This document shows, piece after piece, positions 14,942 through 25,247 of a stretch of 33,210 nt of DNA. Under the pieces are notes generated by a model. That model made no database searches and was not told the origin of the DNA. It was given only the letters and a program-made list of their open reading frames with translations. Position 1 is the stretch's first letter; every line of letters begins with the position of its first letter. This DNA is from JAFDWI01 sp040255345 (GTDB lineage: Bacteria; Actinomycetota; Acidimicrobiia; Acidimicrobiales; Iamiaceae): assembly GCA_040255345.1 (NCBI GenBank), contig JBDZUV010000020.1:1-33210 (forward strand), read 5' to 3'. The translations under genes and the position numbers were made by a program.

Positions 14942-17900
14942 AGGCAGAACTCCTTGCTCTCGATGGTTGCGCAGACCTTCCCGGTGCCGGTATCGACCGA
15001 GGCACCCCAGGTGCCCAGGTCGTGGACGCCGCTCCAGTGGTAACCGTCGCCGGTCGGATCGAGACAGCCCCACCCCGAACACTCGTAGTTCTGGAACCAC
15101 CCGTGCACCGAGATGTCCCCGCCGAACTCGACGATCGGCAGGGACCACGTGTCACTGATCGTTATCACCAGGTTCATCGCACCGTAGAACGACCCGCCGA
15201 CGCGGACCGGGCCGAGCGTGGCGCTCCCCGATCGGTGGATCGAGAAGTCGACCCCGGCGGTCATCACATGGCCGGTGAAGCTCGCCCACGCGAACGTGTG
15301 GCCGTCGTAGGTGAGTTGGGCCTTGAACGACCACCCCGTCGAATGCTGGATGTGCAGCGACGCGCCCACCGGGCCGATGCTCGTGGCCGCGTAGAGGTTG
15401 AACGTGTCGGACAGGTTGAGATAGCCATGGAGGGTCACGTCGAACAGCGACGCCGCGGACAGGTCGACCGAGAAGCCGAACGCGCTCGGTTGCAGCTCGA
15501 GATCTGCGGTGAGTGCCATGCCGACAGCGTCGAAGTCGACCGACCCGGTCAGGTCGTAGTCGTAGCCGCCCGGTCCCATCGAGATCGAGCCCGCCAGGTG
15601 AGCCGCGACACCCGCTCCGCTTCCGAGCGGGAGGTCGATCGAGGCGTCGACCTTCCCGCCGGTGCTGGTGGCGTCGTGCCAGACGTGGACCCGGGCCGAT
15701 GCCAGGGTGAAGCCGTGGAGGGCGAGCGCCGCGTCACCCCGGAAGTCGAACAACAGCGTCGAGCCGTTCATCGAGAACGACGCGGATCCCTGCGCGTACC
15801 CGCCCGGCACCGAGATCCACCCCGACGCCGCGATCGAGCCGGTGGTTCCGATGTGTTTCGCCGCGAGCTGCAACGAACCACCGAACCCGTTCAGCGTGGC
15901 GGGCGAGAACGCCGCTGCCAGGTCGAAGTCGCCCGATTGGACCTGCACCTGCCGGCCGTTTCCGTCGACGGCGTGGATGCCGTCCAGTTGGTCGGCCGAG
16001 CCGAAGTACAGCGCCCCTGACAATGCGAAGTCCCCGACGCCGGGGAGTGACACGCTCCCGGACGCCTGGACGTATCCCGGGGCGACCGCGCCGCTCACCT
16101 GGATCGACACGCCGTCGAAGTCGAGCTCGCCCGCGAGGCTCGCGGCAACCTGACCGCCGTCGTCGCTGAAGCTGACGCACGCGCCCGACGTGCTCAGGTC
16201 TTCGCAGCCGGCGCCGGTCAGGGCGACCGGGCCGAACGTCGCATCGACCGACGCGGCGACGGCCAGCTTCGTCAGCTTCCCGCCGTCCACCCTCAGTTCG
16301 CCGCCGAACGCGACGTTCGCCGTGCCCAGCACCGTACCGTGCGCGGTCACGCCGAGCTCGACCGACGGAGGATCGTCACCTCCCACCGCGAGCGCGCCAT
16401 GCAGATGCAGGTCGTCGAGCATCGCGACCCCGGCCAGGCCGACGTGCTGCGCGTCGATGTCGAGCGACCCGCTGACGGCGGTTCGTGTCGCGACGACCTC
16501 GAGGGAGCCGGCGGTCAGGAGTGTCGTCGCCCCCAACGGCACCGCGAAGTCACCGGAGAGTTTCAGCGAAAAGACGGTGGGCGCCTTGGGCGTCAGTGCG
16601 AAGGCGGCCTGCATGGCGTACGCGTGGAATCCGCCGATCGAGATGTCGCCGATGGCGATGGTGCCGGTGATCGACGGAGCGCTCAGGTCGACGGCGAGCT
16701 CCGCGTCGAGGGAGACACCTTCGATCGTCGCGGTGAACCCGAGTGAGATGCCGGGTCGGTAGGTCTTGTTTCCTATCGTGCCGCCGAACGGCGCGATGAC
16801 CAGGTGCGCAGCGTCGATCCCCAGGATGTTCCCGGCATCGGGGACGCCCAGCGGAGCGAGGGGTTCGAGTGCGTTGTGGCCGTCTTTCGTGCCGATCTCG
16901 ATGTCGAGCACCGGGGTCGCGGTCGACACGTCGAGACCGAAGGTGATGGGCTCCTGCTCGTCGGGTTCGCCCGGCAGGCCGAGCAGGTGCGCCCACGATG
17001 TGGGGACTTCGCTGATCGTCGCGGCGAACCCGAACTCGGGTAGCGGGATCGGCTTGGAGAAGTCGACCCCGGCGGTCAACGCCAGATCGGTCATGGCCAG
17101 CCCGTCGACGCCGAGCGCGTTGTGCCAAGTGCCGTCGGTCGTGTACAGGGAGGCACTGATGGTCAACTTCGCCAGGTCGATCGTGACCGAAGCGGCGAGC
17201 GCCAGATGCGACGCGGGGACGTCACCGGAACGGGGCAGGTCGAGCCTGCCGGCGGCGATGAACCCGAAGACCACCCCGTTGGAACCCGCACTCATCGTCA
17301 GGGTGATCCCGGTGAGCGCCAGACGGGTCCGCGTGTCTTCGGTACAGGGCCCGCTGCCGCAGTTCTCGTAGACGGTGTAGCCGTCGGTCGGATCGCCGAA
17401 GGTCACGGTTGCCGTGAGCATCACCGCCCCCGGTCCCACGTGCATGGACACGACGAGTGCCGAGGGTGCCGGCAGGCCCAGCTTGTTCGCGAGCAGATTC
17501 TGGAGGTCCTCGCCGACCGTGATCGTCGCATACAGCGTGATGCCCGCCTGGACCTTCACCGCGGCGAGGTCGGGGTCGATCTCGGGGATCGTCCCCGCCC
17601 GGTAGAAGTGGTAACCCTTGCGGTCGGCCGAGGCGAGCAGCACGTGGCCGGTGACCCCCGTGGGGAGCAGATCGGCGGCGCTGGTGGTCGACAGGCTGCC
17701 GAATGCGTCGACGACGAGCGAGGCGGGCGCGGTGGCGGTCGCGGGTTGGTTGGTGATCACCGCGGCGAAGTCGGCCCCCAGTGCCCGGGCCGAGCCGTAC
17801 GCCAACAGCTGGACGCCGGTGCCGTCCTCGGATGCGGTGACCCCGAGCGACTGGACGGTCACGTCGAGGGTGGAGATGGGCTTGAACGAGTCCAGCGCTG

Positions 17901-20900
17901 CGGTCGTGGAGAAGCTCCAATGGCCAGTGGCGGGCGCGATGCAGGCAGACCCGGCCAAGGCGATGTCACTCGAACCGAGTTCGATCGTCGCGGCGCCGTC
18001 GATGGCCACCCACACCTTTCCCGCGGGGATCTTCGGGCACGAATCGGGCGGGGTCACGTTGCCGAGACGTGCGGTGAGATTCGAGATCGACACGCCAGGG
18101 GTGGGGTCCCAGGTGCCGTCGATGCCCGCCGACACGTCGAAGGAGACCGGACCGCCGTCACGGCTGATCGAGCCGGCGAACTTCGCGGCGGGAAGCTCGA
18201 TGCCCGGGACCGGCGACCAGTCGGGTTTCCCGGTGGCGCCCTGCACCGACAACGACCAGTGTTGCGCATCGGAGAACGCGCCGTGCGCGGTGAGGTCGAT
18301 CTTGTCGTCCACCGAGACCGATCCGCCGAAGGAGAACCCGTCCTGGTCGACGTGCAAGGTCAGATCCGCAAGGGTCGTTCCCGGGGTGATCGTGATCGGG
18401 CCGGGGACCGACCCGTCGATCGAGAAGGCGAGCGCGGTCCCGTCATAGGACAGCGAACCGGCGAAGTCCACCGCGGTACCCAGGATGGTCACATGGCCGT
18501 TCGCCGAACCCGAGAAGGTTCCGTTCTTCACATCGACGGACACCTCGACGTGCAGCGTGCCGTTGCCGGGCAGCGCCGCATCGGAGGTGACGTCGATCTT
18601 GTCGCCGTCGAAGGTCACCGTCGTGGTCGGCGGGCTCACCCCCGCGGGCAGCTTCAGCAGTGGCAGCCCCCGCATGGTCATCGACCCGGTGACGGGCGCG
18701 GCAGCGTCCGGGTCGAGCGACACGCAGATCGGATCGGTCGACGCCAACGTGGCCGAGTCGACGCCCCACGAGGCGGGGAAGTGGAGCGAACCGCCGGTGA
18801 GGCACACGCCCGTGGACGTGATGGTGCCCGACAGCCCGGTGCCGGTGACGGTGCCGTGCGCGATCGTGAACGACGAATCGGCGAACGACAGCGACGCCGA
18901 CGAACCGTTGCAGGGCGCCGTGATCGAGAGCCCCGCGAGGGTCAACCCGACGGGTCCGACGTCGACGCTGAGTGCGTCGCCGCCGGTCGCGGCGGCCAAC
19001 GCCTGGCCCAGCAGCGAATCGGCCGCGGCACAGGACGTGTCGGTGGAGGGTTCGACGGGTGATCCCACGGTGATCTCGGTCGACACGCTCGAGGTCCGTC
19101 CGGTCGGGTCGACGACACTCGCCTCGATACCGACCGTGCCGGCCTCGGTGGCCTCGAAGGTCGTCGACGCCGCGTGGGGCGACGAGAAGGAGGCGGCCGG
19201 GCCTGAGGTCCGGGTCCAGGTGATCGTCGAACCCGCCGGCGCGCCGGTGAGGGTCAGGGTCGTGGAAGATCCGGCATCGACCGTCGTCGCGCCCGTGATA
19301 GCCAGCGTCGGTTGCGTGAGCGGTTCGAGACGGATCGAGATCGTCGCGGGAGCCGCGACCGACGCGGCGCCGGCCACCCGGGTGACGACCGCGCTCAGCG
19401 TGATCACCGCGCCCTGGGTGGCCACCGCCGGCGCGTCGAACGCCAACGTCGGACCCTGCGCGGCGGCGAGGACGGCCGGGTCGATCGCAGGCCCGGAGGT
19501 CTGCTTCCAGTACCAGATCAACTTGGCGGGGTCGCCACCGGAGACATGCGCGGTGACCGTGACCGGCGCGCCGCTCGCGACCTGGCTCGGACCGGTGAGC
19601 GACACGGTCGGTGGCGGCGGCGCCTTGCCGATGACCAGCGCTTTCGACGAGGTCGCGCCCCGGGCCGAGGTGCCGTGTGCCTCGACGACGAGGTAGGTCG
19701 CATGCTCGGGCCAGTGGACGGTCGCCGTGGCGGTACCACCGGAGCCGGCGATGGTCGAGGACCCGACGATCGTCGCCGTGCCCGCCGATCCGTCGGTCGC
19801 GCCGATCGACCAGTTCACCGTCGCAGCGTCGCCTTCGGGGTCGTGCACGGGAACGTGCACGTCGAAAGCGGTGCCGGCCGCGGGAGCCGCGGCGATCTGG
19901 TCGAGCGTCGTGGTGATCGTGCCGAGGGTCGGACCCGAGTCGGCGGTGGGCGTGACGTCGATGTCGACGGTGTCGATCGCCATGGCGTTTCCGGACTGGA
20001 TGGCCAACTGGAAGCGCAGCGTGACCGGTTGTGACGCCGCCAGGCGGGGCACCTCGAAGTTCGCCAGCGCCCCGGTGGCGGCGGTCATCGGGCTGCCGTC
20101 CGCGTCCTCGACGGTCGTGGTGGAGCCCTGCCAGGTCACCGCGGGCCCCTGGGTCTGGGTCCAGGTGAAGGTGGCATGTCCGGTCGGGACGCTGGAATCC
20201 CGTGCGTTCAGCCGCACCGACGTGGGTACGGTGCCGTCACCGGACTTGGTGCGTTCGGGAACGGTCTGGTCGGGACCCGCATCGGCAAGGAGCCCCTCGA
20301 CCTGCCGGGTGAGCGAGACCGGACGATCGAGCGCGGCCGTGCCGATGCCGGTGAGTTTCGCCAGGGTCGTCGACGAAGTCGTCGTCACCCCCGGCACGAT
20401 GCCCGCGGCCAGGGTCGCGGGCGCGGCGGCACCGTCGGCCACGTCGTAGTCGACGCGCAACGTTCCGGCATCCGCTCCTGCGTTCACCGGGTCTGTGTGG
20501 CGGCAGGCGACCACCGGGGTCGTGGTCGCTGCGTCCGTCGTGCACGCCCAACCCGTCCCTGTCGCATCGGTCGGGACGAGCCCGGGCGTACCCACGATGC
20601 CGAGCACGAACGGTCCGTCGATCGGAGCCGTTCCCGCATTCTTCAAGGTGACAGCTGCGTTCGCCCGGCCACCGCGATCGAGAACCGACGGGGCGATCGA
20701 CAGGTTCACCTCGGCATCGGGCACGGGTGGGGCGACCTCCCGGATGACGACCGCGGCGGCCGACCGCGCGCTGGCGGGGCCGAGCACGCCGCGCGCGCTC
20801 AGCTGGGCCTGTCCGCCCGCGAGACGCGCGGGAAAGGTTGCCTCGACGTCGAGCGGCGGCGCGCGGGCACCCAACGCCAGGTCGGCCCCTGCAGCGGTGC

Positions 20901-23900
20901 AGGTCAGTGTCGTCGCCGAGACGGTGCACGACCAGCCCGACCCGATGCCGGTGACGTCGCTGCCGGCCGGGAGCGTTTCGGAGACGGTGAGGTCACCGGA
21001 GAGCGCCGCCTTGCCCACGTTCCGGACGTCGATCTGGTAGTCGAACGGTCGGTCCGGCACGGCGGACTCGGCCAGACCGGTCCGGCTCAACTCGATCGCA
21101 CCGGAGTCGGGCGGCTCGACCGAGAGCGGCACGTCGAGCGCGAACGAGCGCGTGTCGATGGTGTCGGCCGTGTCGATCGTGGCGTGCACGTGCGCGGTGC
21201 CGATGGCGAGATCGGCGGCGGCTTGCAGGTCGAGCACGATGCTCGGCATCGGTGAACCGGGGAGTGGCCGAACCGGCGACGAGCACGTCGCGTTCGCGGA
21301 TCCCTTGCCCGTGCAGGTCCAGCCGGAGCCGTCCTGGCCGGTCCAGGTCACCCCCTGGGGGAGATCGATCCGCGCGTCGAGCGCCGCGGTCGGTTGCGCG
21401 GTGGCCACGTTGCGCCCGTCGATGCGGAGGATCGCGCGGCCGCCCGGCTGCAACGCCGCGTCCTGCGATCCGCTCAGCGCCAGCGCGACGATCCGCGGCT
21501 GGGTGACGACGAAACGCCGGGTCTGGCTCACCGTCGTTCCGTCGAGCTGATTCGTGAAGGTCACGTCGACGCTGCTGCCCGGGGTGACGACCGTGCCCGT
21601 GAGTGTCAGGTCGAGATCGGGGCTCTGACCGCCTGCGGGAACATCGGCGGAGGTGGTACAGCGCAGTTCGCGCTTGCCACTCAATGCCGTGTCGACGCAC
21701 GACCACCCAGGTCCGTGCTGGGCGACCGTGAGCACCTGCCCCGCGGGGAGCCCGTCGGGCACCAGCACGGTGACCGTGGACGGGCCGGCGACCGGTTCGG
21801 TTCCCGTGTCGACCAGCGTCGCGGTGGCGTCGATGGTCGCTCCGGGGCTGATCGTGAGGGGCGAGTCGACGTTCAACACCACGTGCGCGGGTCCGTCGGG
21901 GTCGTCGACGTTGCCGTCGAGCACGTGGTACGGCGACGTCATCGAATTGTCGGCGGCGTTCGAGTCGCCGGTCGTCGACACGGTCGCGGTCACCGAGCCG
22001 TCGGTCGCGTCCGCAGCGACATCAGCGACGACCACGATCGGATCGGCGAAGGCTCCGGCGGCCAAGGGCGTGGTCCGCTTGCACCGTGTCGTGGCACCCG
22101 TGTCACAGGTCCATCCCGAGCCAGTCGCGCTGACCGCGGTGAAACCGCTCGGCCAGGTGAAGCTCACCGAGATCGGATCGGTGGTCGGGCCGAGACCAGC
22201 ATTCGCGACGACGATGCGCGCCGAGGTGGACCGGGTCGTCCAGGCGACCGGCGAGTGGGTGATCTGGATGCCGGCGTCGGGCGGGATGGGGTTCACTTCG
22301 GTCTGGATCTCGGCTGCAGCCGAGGCGATGGGGACCCGTAGCGTCGGGGAGGGTTTGTCGACCCAGGTGACGCCGAGCAACGCGCACGGCGCTCTGACCC
22401 CCGCCGGGCATCCCGAGGTCACCCCGTCGCCGGTCGTGAACAGCACCGAGAGCGCCAGAGTCGTCCCCTGGTCGAGGGTTGCGGTCAGCGTGCACAGTCC
22501 ACGATCGGGTGCCGAACCCTGGACACAACTCACTCCGGGTGATGATCCGCCCACGAAGGGCATGTCCGCCCGCGCCGACGCGACTTCGAAGGCGGTCCCC
22601 GCTGGAAGAGGGGTGCCCGAGGCGTCTTCGACACTCAGCAGGTAGGTGGCGAGCGACCCGGTCGCGAACGGTCCCTGCGCGACCGCGCCGATCCGCAGCA
22701 CGCCGCCCGAGTACGGCAACGCGGCTCGGATCGGCGCGGGTGTGGCGGTCGCCTCGTCGGTTCCGCCGCCGTTCCACAGGTGCACGATCACGCATGCCGT
22801 GCCCGTCGGTGACGCGGCGACACACGGTTGCTGGGGTCCGGCCGGCGTGCGCACCACCGCCCCGATCGTCGGGAACGCGGCACCGTCGGCCACGGTGGCC
22901 GGGTTGGTGCACGTCGCCGAACGGTCGTCCGCGGCCCGGGTGCACGTCCACCCGCTTCCCGACGGTTCGATCGTGGCCGGTGCGTCGACGCGCAGGCTGA
23001 CCAGCGACCCGTCCACGGCGGCGCCGGTGGTGTTGGTCGCCGAAACGGTTGCGGTCGTGTCGGTGTCGGGCGGCACGGTCGGTGTGGTCGTGGCGAGGGT
23101 GAGCGGGTGACTCTGGATCGCCCGTACGTCGACGGTGACCGTCGACGAGGTGGTCGTGCCGCCGTAGTCGGCGACCTCGTAGGAGATCGTCTCCATGCCC
23201 GGGCTCGCCGGCGCGGTGTAGGAGATCTCCCGGTGTCCGCCGACGGTGACCACGGATGCGGAGCCACCGCTGGTCGAGTCGACCGTGAGGCTCGACGGGT
23301 CGAGGTCGCCTTCGTCGTTCGCCAGGGCGTCGACGCGGACCTCACCGGTGACCGGCACGGTCAGAGAGTCGGGAAACGCCTTGGGTCCGTACGCGGGTAG
23401 TGCCGGCACACAGAGTGCCGCGGCGGTCGGCAGATCGCCGGCGGACGCCTCGGGGATCGGTACGTGAATTTCGGAGAGGCCCCTGATGACCGTGTCGTAG
23501 ACGACGTAGCGGGTCCCGCCCGACGCCGTGGGCATGGCGAGCACCAGCGCGCGGGCCGGGTTCTGCCAGGAGTTGTTCGCGGTCGGCGCCACCCCACCGA
23601 GCTCGACCGTCTCGTCGGTGGCGTCGACCGACACGGTGTACCCGACGTCCATCGATGCATCGGTGAGGGCGAGCCGGGACCCGCCGGTCGGCCAGTCGGC
23701 CGTGATCGAACGGGTCGGACTCGGGCAGGCGTCCCGTGCGCTCGACGCGCCGACGACCACCCCCGTCAGGTCCGCCTCGGCTCCTGTCCGCGAGCGGAAG
23801 ACGTCGCTCACGCCGTTCGCGTCGTCGGGATTCGACGGGTCGACGTCGGCATCGGGCTGGACCGACGCCCAGATCACCTGATCGCCCGACGTGGACACAG

Positions 23901-25191
23901 ACGGGTGGAGCGTGTTCACGTCGGGTTCGCGTACCGGGTCGGTCGAACCGGCGTAGTGGCTGAGGAGTGTCGCGGTCGTCCCGTCGGATTGGAACACCTC
24001 GGCGACGTGGGAATCAGACGCGTAGTCGTCGATCAGGTCGTCGCACGTCGTGGAGAACACGACGTCTCCGGCATCGTCGATGGCGGCCCACGGGCTGGTC
24101 GCCGTCGAGGGATTCGCCTTGTTGCACGTGTTGGTCGGCGACGCCTTCGACCGGGTGACGACCCGTCCGTCGCCGGTGTTCACGTTGCGACGAACGAGGT
24201 CGGTGCCGGCATTCTGGTCGCCGGTGATCGTCGAGTCGAACAGACCGGCATCGGCGTCGGTGCCGAAGACCGCCAGGGTGCCGTCGGTCGACAGGGCGTC
24301 GGGGCCGGTGATGAAGCTGTCGCCGGCGACCGCCGTCTCGGTGGGCGACGACGTGAAGCTCAACAACGAGACCACGCCGGTCGCGAGGTTCTCGATGACC
24401 GCTTCGGTGCCGCCTTGGAGATGCCGTGGGTGGGTGTCCATCCCGGCGACGAGGTTCGTCGCGGCGGTCGTGAACGCGACGAAATGCCCGTTGCCCGACA
24501 GCGCCGGCCGCGTGCTCGCTCCGTTGCCGGGCGTGGACTCCACCTTGGAGACCACCTGGGTAGCGCCGGTCGACCGATGCCACACCCGGATCTGGGTGTC
24601 GGCCGGATCCGAAGCCGGGGCGGCCGAGTACGCGATGGTCTGTCCGTCATCGGAGATGGTCGGGGTGTCGGTGACCAGGTCGGGGTCGGGGTCGACCCGC
24701 TGGACCCGTCCGATGGTCAGATCGACCGTGTAGACCGACCGCCCAGAGGAGGGGTCACCCGGACTTCTCAGCGCGGTGAAGGCCACGAAGTTGCCCCGGT
24801 CGGAGACGACGACGTCGGCCGGGTCGACCACCTTGGACTGTGACGGGTCGACGGTCCAGGTATCCCAGGAGTAGCGGCTGACCACCACATGTGGGCCGGC
24901 CACGAAACCGGGAACGTGGGCGAGGTCGTTCGAGGTGATGTAGCCGGCGTAGAACCCGTCCGGCGAGACGTTCGGTGCCGTACTCGCGCCGGGGCCGGTC
25001 GTGCCCTCCGTGGCATCGACGCTGACGAGCGCGGGGCCGGGGCTCGGGTCCGGCAGCGCTGCCGAGGCCGCCGGCACCACGGCAGGCACCGCTACGACCG
25101 TCGACACGAACAGCAGCACGATCGACGAGAGCAGCGCGGCTGCGCGTCGCGCCGCTCCGGCTCGGCTCCCGTCGGCTCGGCGTCCTGCCAT
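14938..25191 (-). CDS. giant secreted multidomain protein, 3417 aa
   Basis: Function unknown. The Sec-type signal peptide has an Arg-rich start, a hydrophobic core at about 18-40 and likely cleavage after ASA near 44. Residues about 55-480 carry PD40/TolB-like propeller strands (PNVSPDGFYAGYIT, PTISDDGQTIAYSA, PALSGNGHFVAFTT). Residues about 600-690 form a cadherin/Big-like domain (VRVDALANDEGDLDP). Seven tandem modules fill about 695-1630, each with a Cys pair; six of them carry a GxGWxC motif. PKD/Ig-like domains lie at about 1634-2045 (ADAGPDQTV, FTWTQTQGP, WKQTSGP). Residues 2053-3417 are short amphipathic beta strands rich in Gly, Ser, Leu and Asp with no family I can name. There is no sorting signal or C-terminal membrane helix, so it is released or held by a partner, perhaps the LPKTG protein translated from the overlapping next gene. 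ATG 25191 has GGAAGGGG just upstream; a TTG 33 bases earlier is the alternative. Confidence 0.9.
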   Translation of the reverse strand: MAGRRADGSRAGAARRAAALLSSIVLLFVSTVVAVPAVVPAASAALPDPSPGPALVSVDATEGTTGPGASTAPNVSPDGFYAGYITSNDLAHVPGFVAGPHVVVSRYSWDTWTVDPSQSKVVDPADVVVSDRGNFVAFTALRSPGDPSSGRSVYTVDLTIGRVQRVDPDPDLVTDTPTISDDGQTIAYSAAPASDPADTQIRVWHRSTGATQVVSKVESTPGNGASTRPALSGNGHFVAFTTAATNLVAGMDTHPRHLQGGTEAVIENLATGVVSLLSFTSSPTETAVAGDSFITGPDALSTDGTLAVFGTDADAGLFDSTITGDQNAGTDLVRRNVNTGDGRVVTRSKASPTNTCNKANPSTATSPWAAIDDAGDVVFSTTCDDLIDDYASDSHVAEVFQSDGTTATLLSHYAGSTDPVREPDVNTLHPSVSTSGDQVIWASVQPDADVDPSNPDDANGVSDVFRSRTGAEADLTGVVVGASSARDACPSPTRSITADWPTGGSRLALTDASMDVGYTVSVDATDETVELGGVAPTANNSWQNPARALVLAMPTASGGTRYVVYDTVIRGLSEIHVPIPEASAGDLPTAAALCVPALPAYGPKAFPDSLTVPVTGEVRVDALANDEGDLDPSSLTVDSTSGGSASVVTVGGHREISYTAPASPGMETISYEVADYGGTTTSSTVTVDVRAIQSHPLTLATTTPTVPPDTDTTATVSATNTTGAAVDGSLVSLRVDAPATIEPSGSGWTCTRAADDRSATCTNPATVADGAAFPTIGAVVRTPAGPQQPCVAASPTGTACVIVHLWNGGGTDEATATPAPIRAALPYSGGVLRIGAVAQGPFATGSLATYLLSVEDASGTPLPAGTAFEVASARADMPFVGGSSPGVSCVQGSAPDRGLCTLTATLDQGTTLALSVLFTTGDGVTSGCPAGVRAPCALLGVTWVDKPSPTLRVPIASAAAEIQTEVNPIPPDAGIQITHSPVAWTTRSTSARIVVANAGLGPTTDPISVSFTWPSGFTAVSATGSGWTCDTGATTRCKRTTPLAAGAFADPIVVVADVAADATDGSVTATVSTTGDSNAADNSMTSPYHVLDGNVDDPDGPAHVVLNVDSPLTISPGATIDATATLVDTGTEPVAGPSTVTVLVPDGLPAGQVLTVAQHGPGWSCVDTALSGKRELRCTTSADVPAGGQSPDLDLTLTGTVVTPGSSVDVTFTNQLDGTTVSQTRRFVVTQPRIVALALSGSQDAALQPGGRAILRIDGRNVATAQPTAALDARIDLPQGVTWTGQDGSGWTCTGKGSANATCSSPVRPLPGSPMPSIVLDLQAAADLAIGTAHVHATIDTADTIDTRSFALDVPLSVEPPDSGAIELSRTGLAESAVPDRPFDYQIDVRNVGKAALSGDLTVSETLPAGSDVTGIGSGWSCTVSATTLTCTAAGADLALGARAPPLDVEATFPARLAGGQAQLSARGVLGPASARSAAAVVIREVAPPVPDAEVNLSIAPSVLDRGGRANAAVTLKNAGTAPIDGPFVLGIVGTPGLVPTDATGTGWACTTDAATTTPVVACRHTDPVNAGADAGTLRVDYDVADGAAAPATLAAGIVPGVTTTSSTTLAKLTGIGTAALDRPVSLTRQVEGLLADAGPDQTVPERTKSGDGTVPTSVRLNARDSSVPTGHATFTWTQTQGPAVTWQGSTTTVEDADGSPMTAATGALANFEVPRLAASQPVTLRFQLAIQSGNAMAIDTVDIDVTPTADSGPTLGTITTTLDQIAAAPAAGTAFDVHVPVHDPEGDAATVNWSIGATDGSAGTATIVGSSTIAGSGGTATATVHWPEHATYLVVEAHGTSARGATSSKALVIGKAPPPPTVSLTGPSQVASGAPVTVTAHVSGGDPAKLIWYWKQTSGPAIDPAVLAAAQGPTLAFDAPAVATQGAVITLSAVVTRVAGAASVAAPATISIRLEPLTQPTLAITGATTVDAGSSTTLTLTGAPAGSTITWTRTSGPAASFSSPHAASTTFEATEAGTVGIEASVVDPTGRTSSVSTEITVGSPVEPSTDTSCAAADSLLGQALAAATGGDALSVDVGPVGLTLAGLSITAPCNGSSASLSFADSSFTIAHGTVTGTGLSGTITSTGVCLTGGSLHFPASWGVDSATLASTDPICVSLDPDAAAPVTGSMTMRGLPLLKLPAGVSPPTTTVTFDGDKIDVTSDAALPGNGTLHVEVSVDVKNGTFSGSANGHVTILGTAVDFAGSLSYDGTALAFSIDGSVPGPITITPGTTLADLTLHVDQDGFSFGGSVSVDDKIDLTAHGAFSDAQHWSLSVQGATGKPDWSPVPGIELPAAKFAGSISRDGGPVSFDVSAGIDGTWDPTPGVSISNLTARLGNVTPPDSCPKIPAGKVWVAIDGAATIELGSSDIALAGSACIAPATGHWSFSTTAALDSFKPISTLDVTVQSLGVTASEDGTGVQLLAYGSARALGADFAAVITNQPATATAPASLVVDAFGSLSTTSAADLLPTGVTGHVLLASADRKGYHFYRAGTIPEIDPDLAAVKVQAGITLYATITVGEDLQNLLANKLGLPAPSALVVSMHVGPGAVMLTATVTFGDPTDGYTVYENCGSGPCTEDTRTRLALTGITLTMSAGSNGVVFGFIAAGRLDLPRSGDVPASHLALAASVTIDLAKLTISASLYTTDGTWHNALGVDGLAMTDLALTAGVDFSKPIPLPEFGFAATISEVPTSWAHLLGLPGEPDEQEPITFGLDVSTATPVLDIEIGTKDGHNALEPLAPLGVPDAGNILGIDAAHLVIAPFGGTIGNKTYRPGISLGFTATIEGVSLDAELAVDLSAPSITGTIAIGDISIGGFHAYAMQAAFALTPKAPTVFSLKLSGDFAVPLGATTLLTAGSLEVVATRTAVSGSLDIDAQHVGLAGVAMLDDLHLHGALAVGGDDPPSVELGVTAHGTVLGTANVAFGGELRVDGGKLTKLAVAASVDATFGPVALTGAGCEDLSTSGACVSFSDDGGQVAASLAGELDFDGVSIQVSGAVAPGYVQASGSVSLPGVGDFALSGALYFGSADQLDGIHAVDGNGRQVQVQSGDFDLAAAFSPATLNGFGGSLQLAAKHIGTTGSIAASGWISVPGGYAQGSASFSMNGSTLLFDFRGDAALALHGFTLASARVHVWHDATSTGGKVDASIDLPLGSGAGVAAHLAGSISMGPGGYDYDLTGSVDFDAVGMALTADLELQPSAFGFSVDLSAASLFDVTLHGYLNLSDTFNLYAATSIGPVGASLHIQHSTGWSFKAQLTYDGHTFAWASFTGHVMTAGVDFSIHRSGSATLGPVRVGGSFYGAMNLVITISDTWSLPIVEFGGDISVHGWFQNYECSGWGCLDPTGDGYHWSGVHDLGTWGASVDTGTGKVCATIESKEFCL

Positions 25192-25247
25192 CGCGCCCCT
25201 TCCGATTCTGTCGCCTCGCGGCAACGGCGCCCGGTCACCTTCGACAT

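Noticed and set aside
13634..15043. 469-codon plus-strand frame
   Set aside because: Antisense to the LPKTG gene and the end of the giant gene, Arg-rich, crossing both gene ends, no start signal.
17122..19062. 646-codon open frame on the plus strand
   Set aside because: It is antisense to the giant gene; the protein is Arg/Gly/Asp-rich with no strand or helix pattern. High GC at third codon positions keeps such frames open.
23464..24843. 459-codon plus-strand frame
   Set aside because: Antisense shadow of the propeller region of the giant protein.
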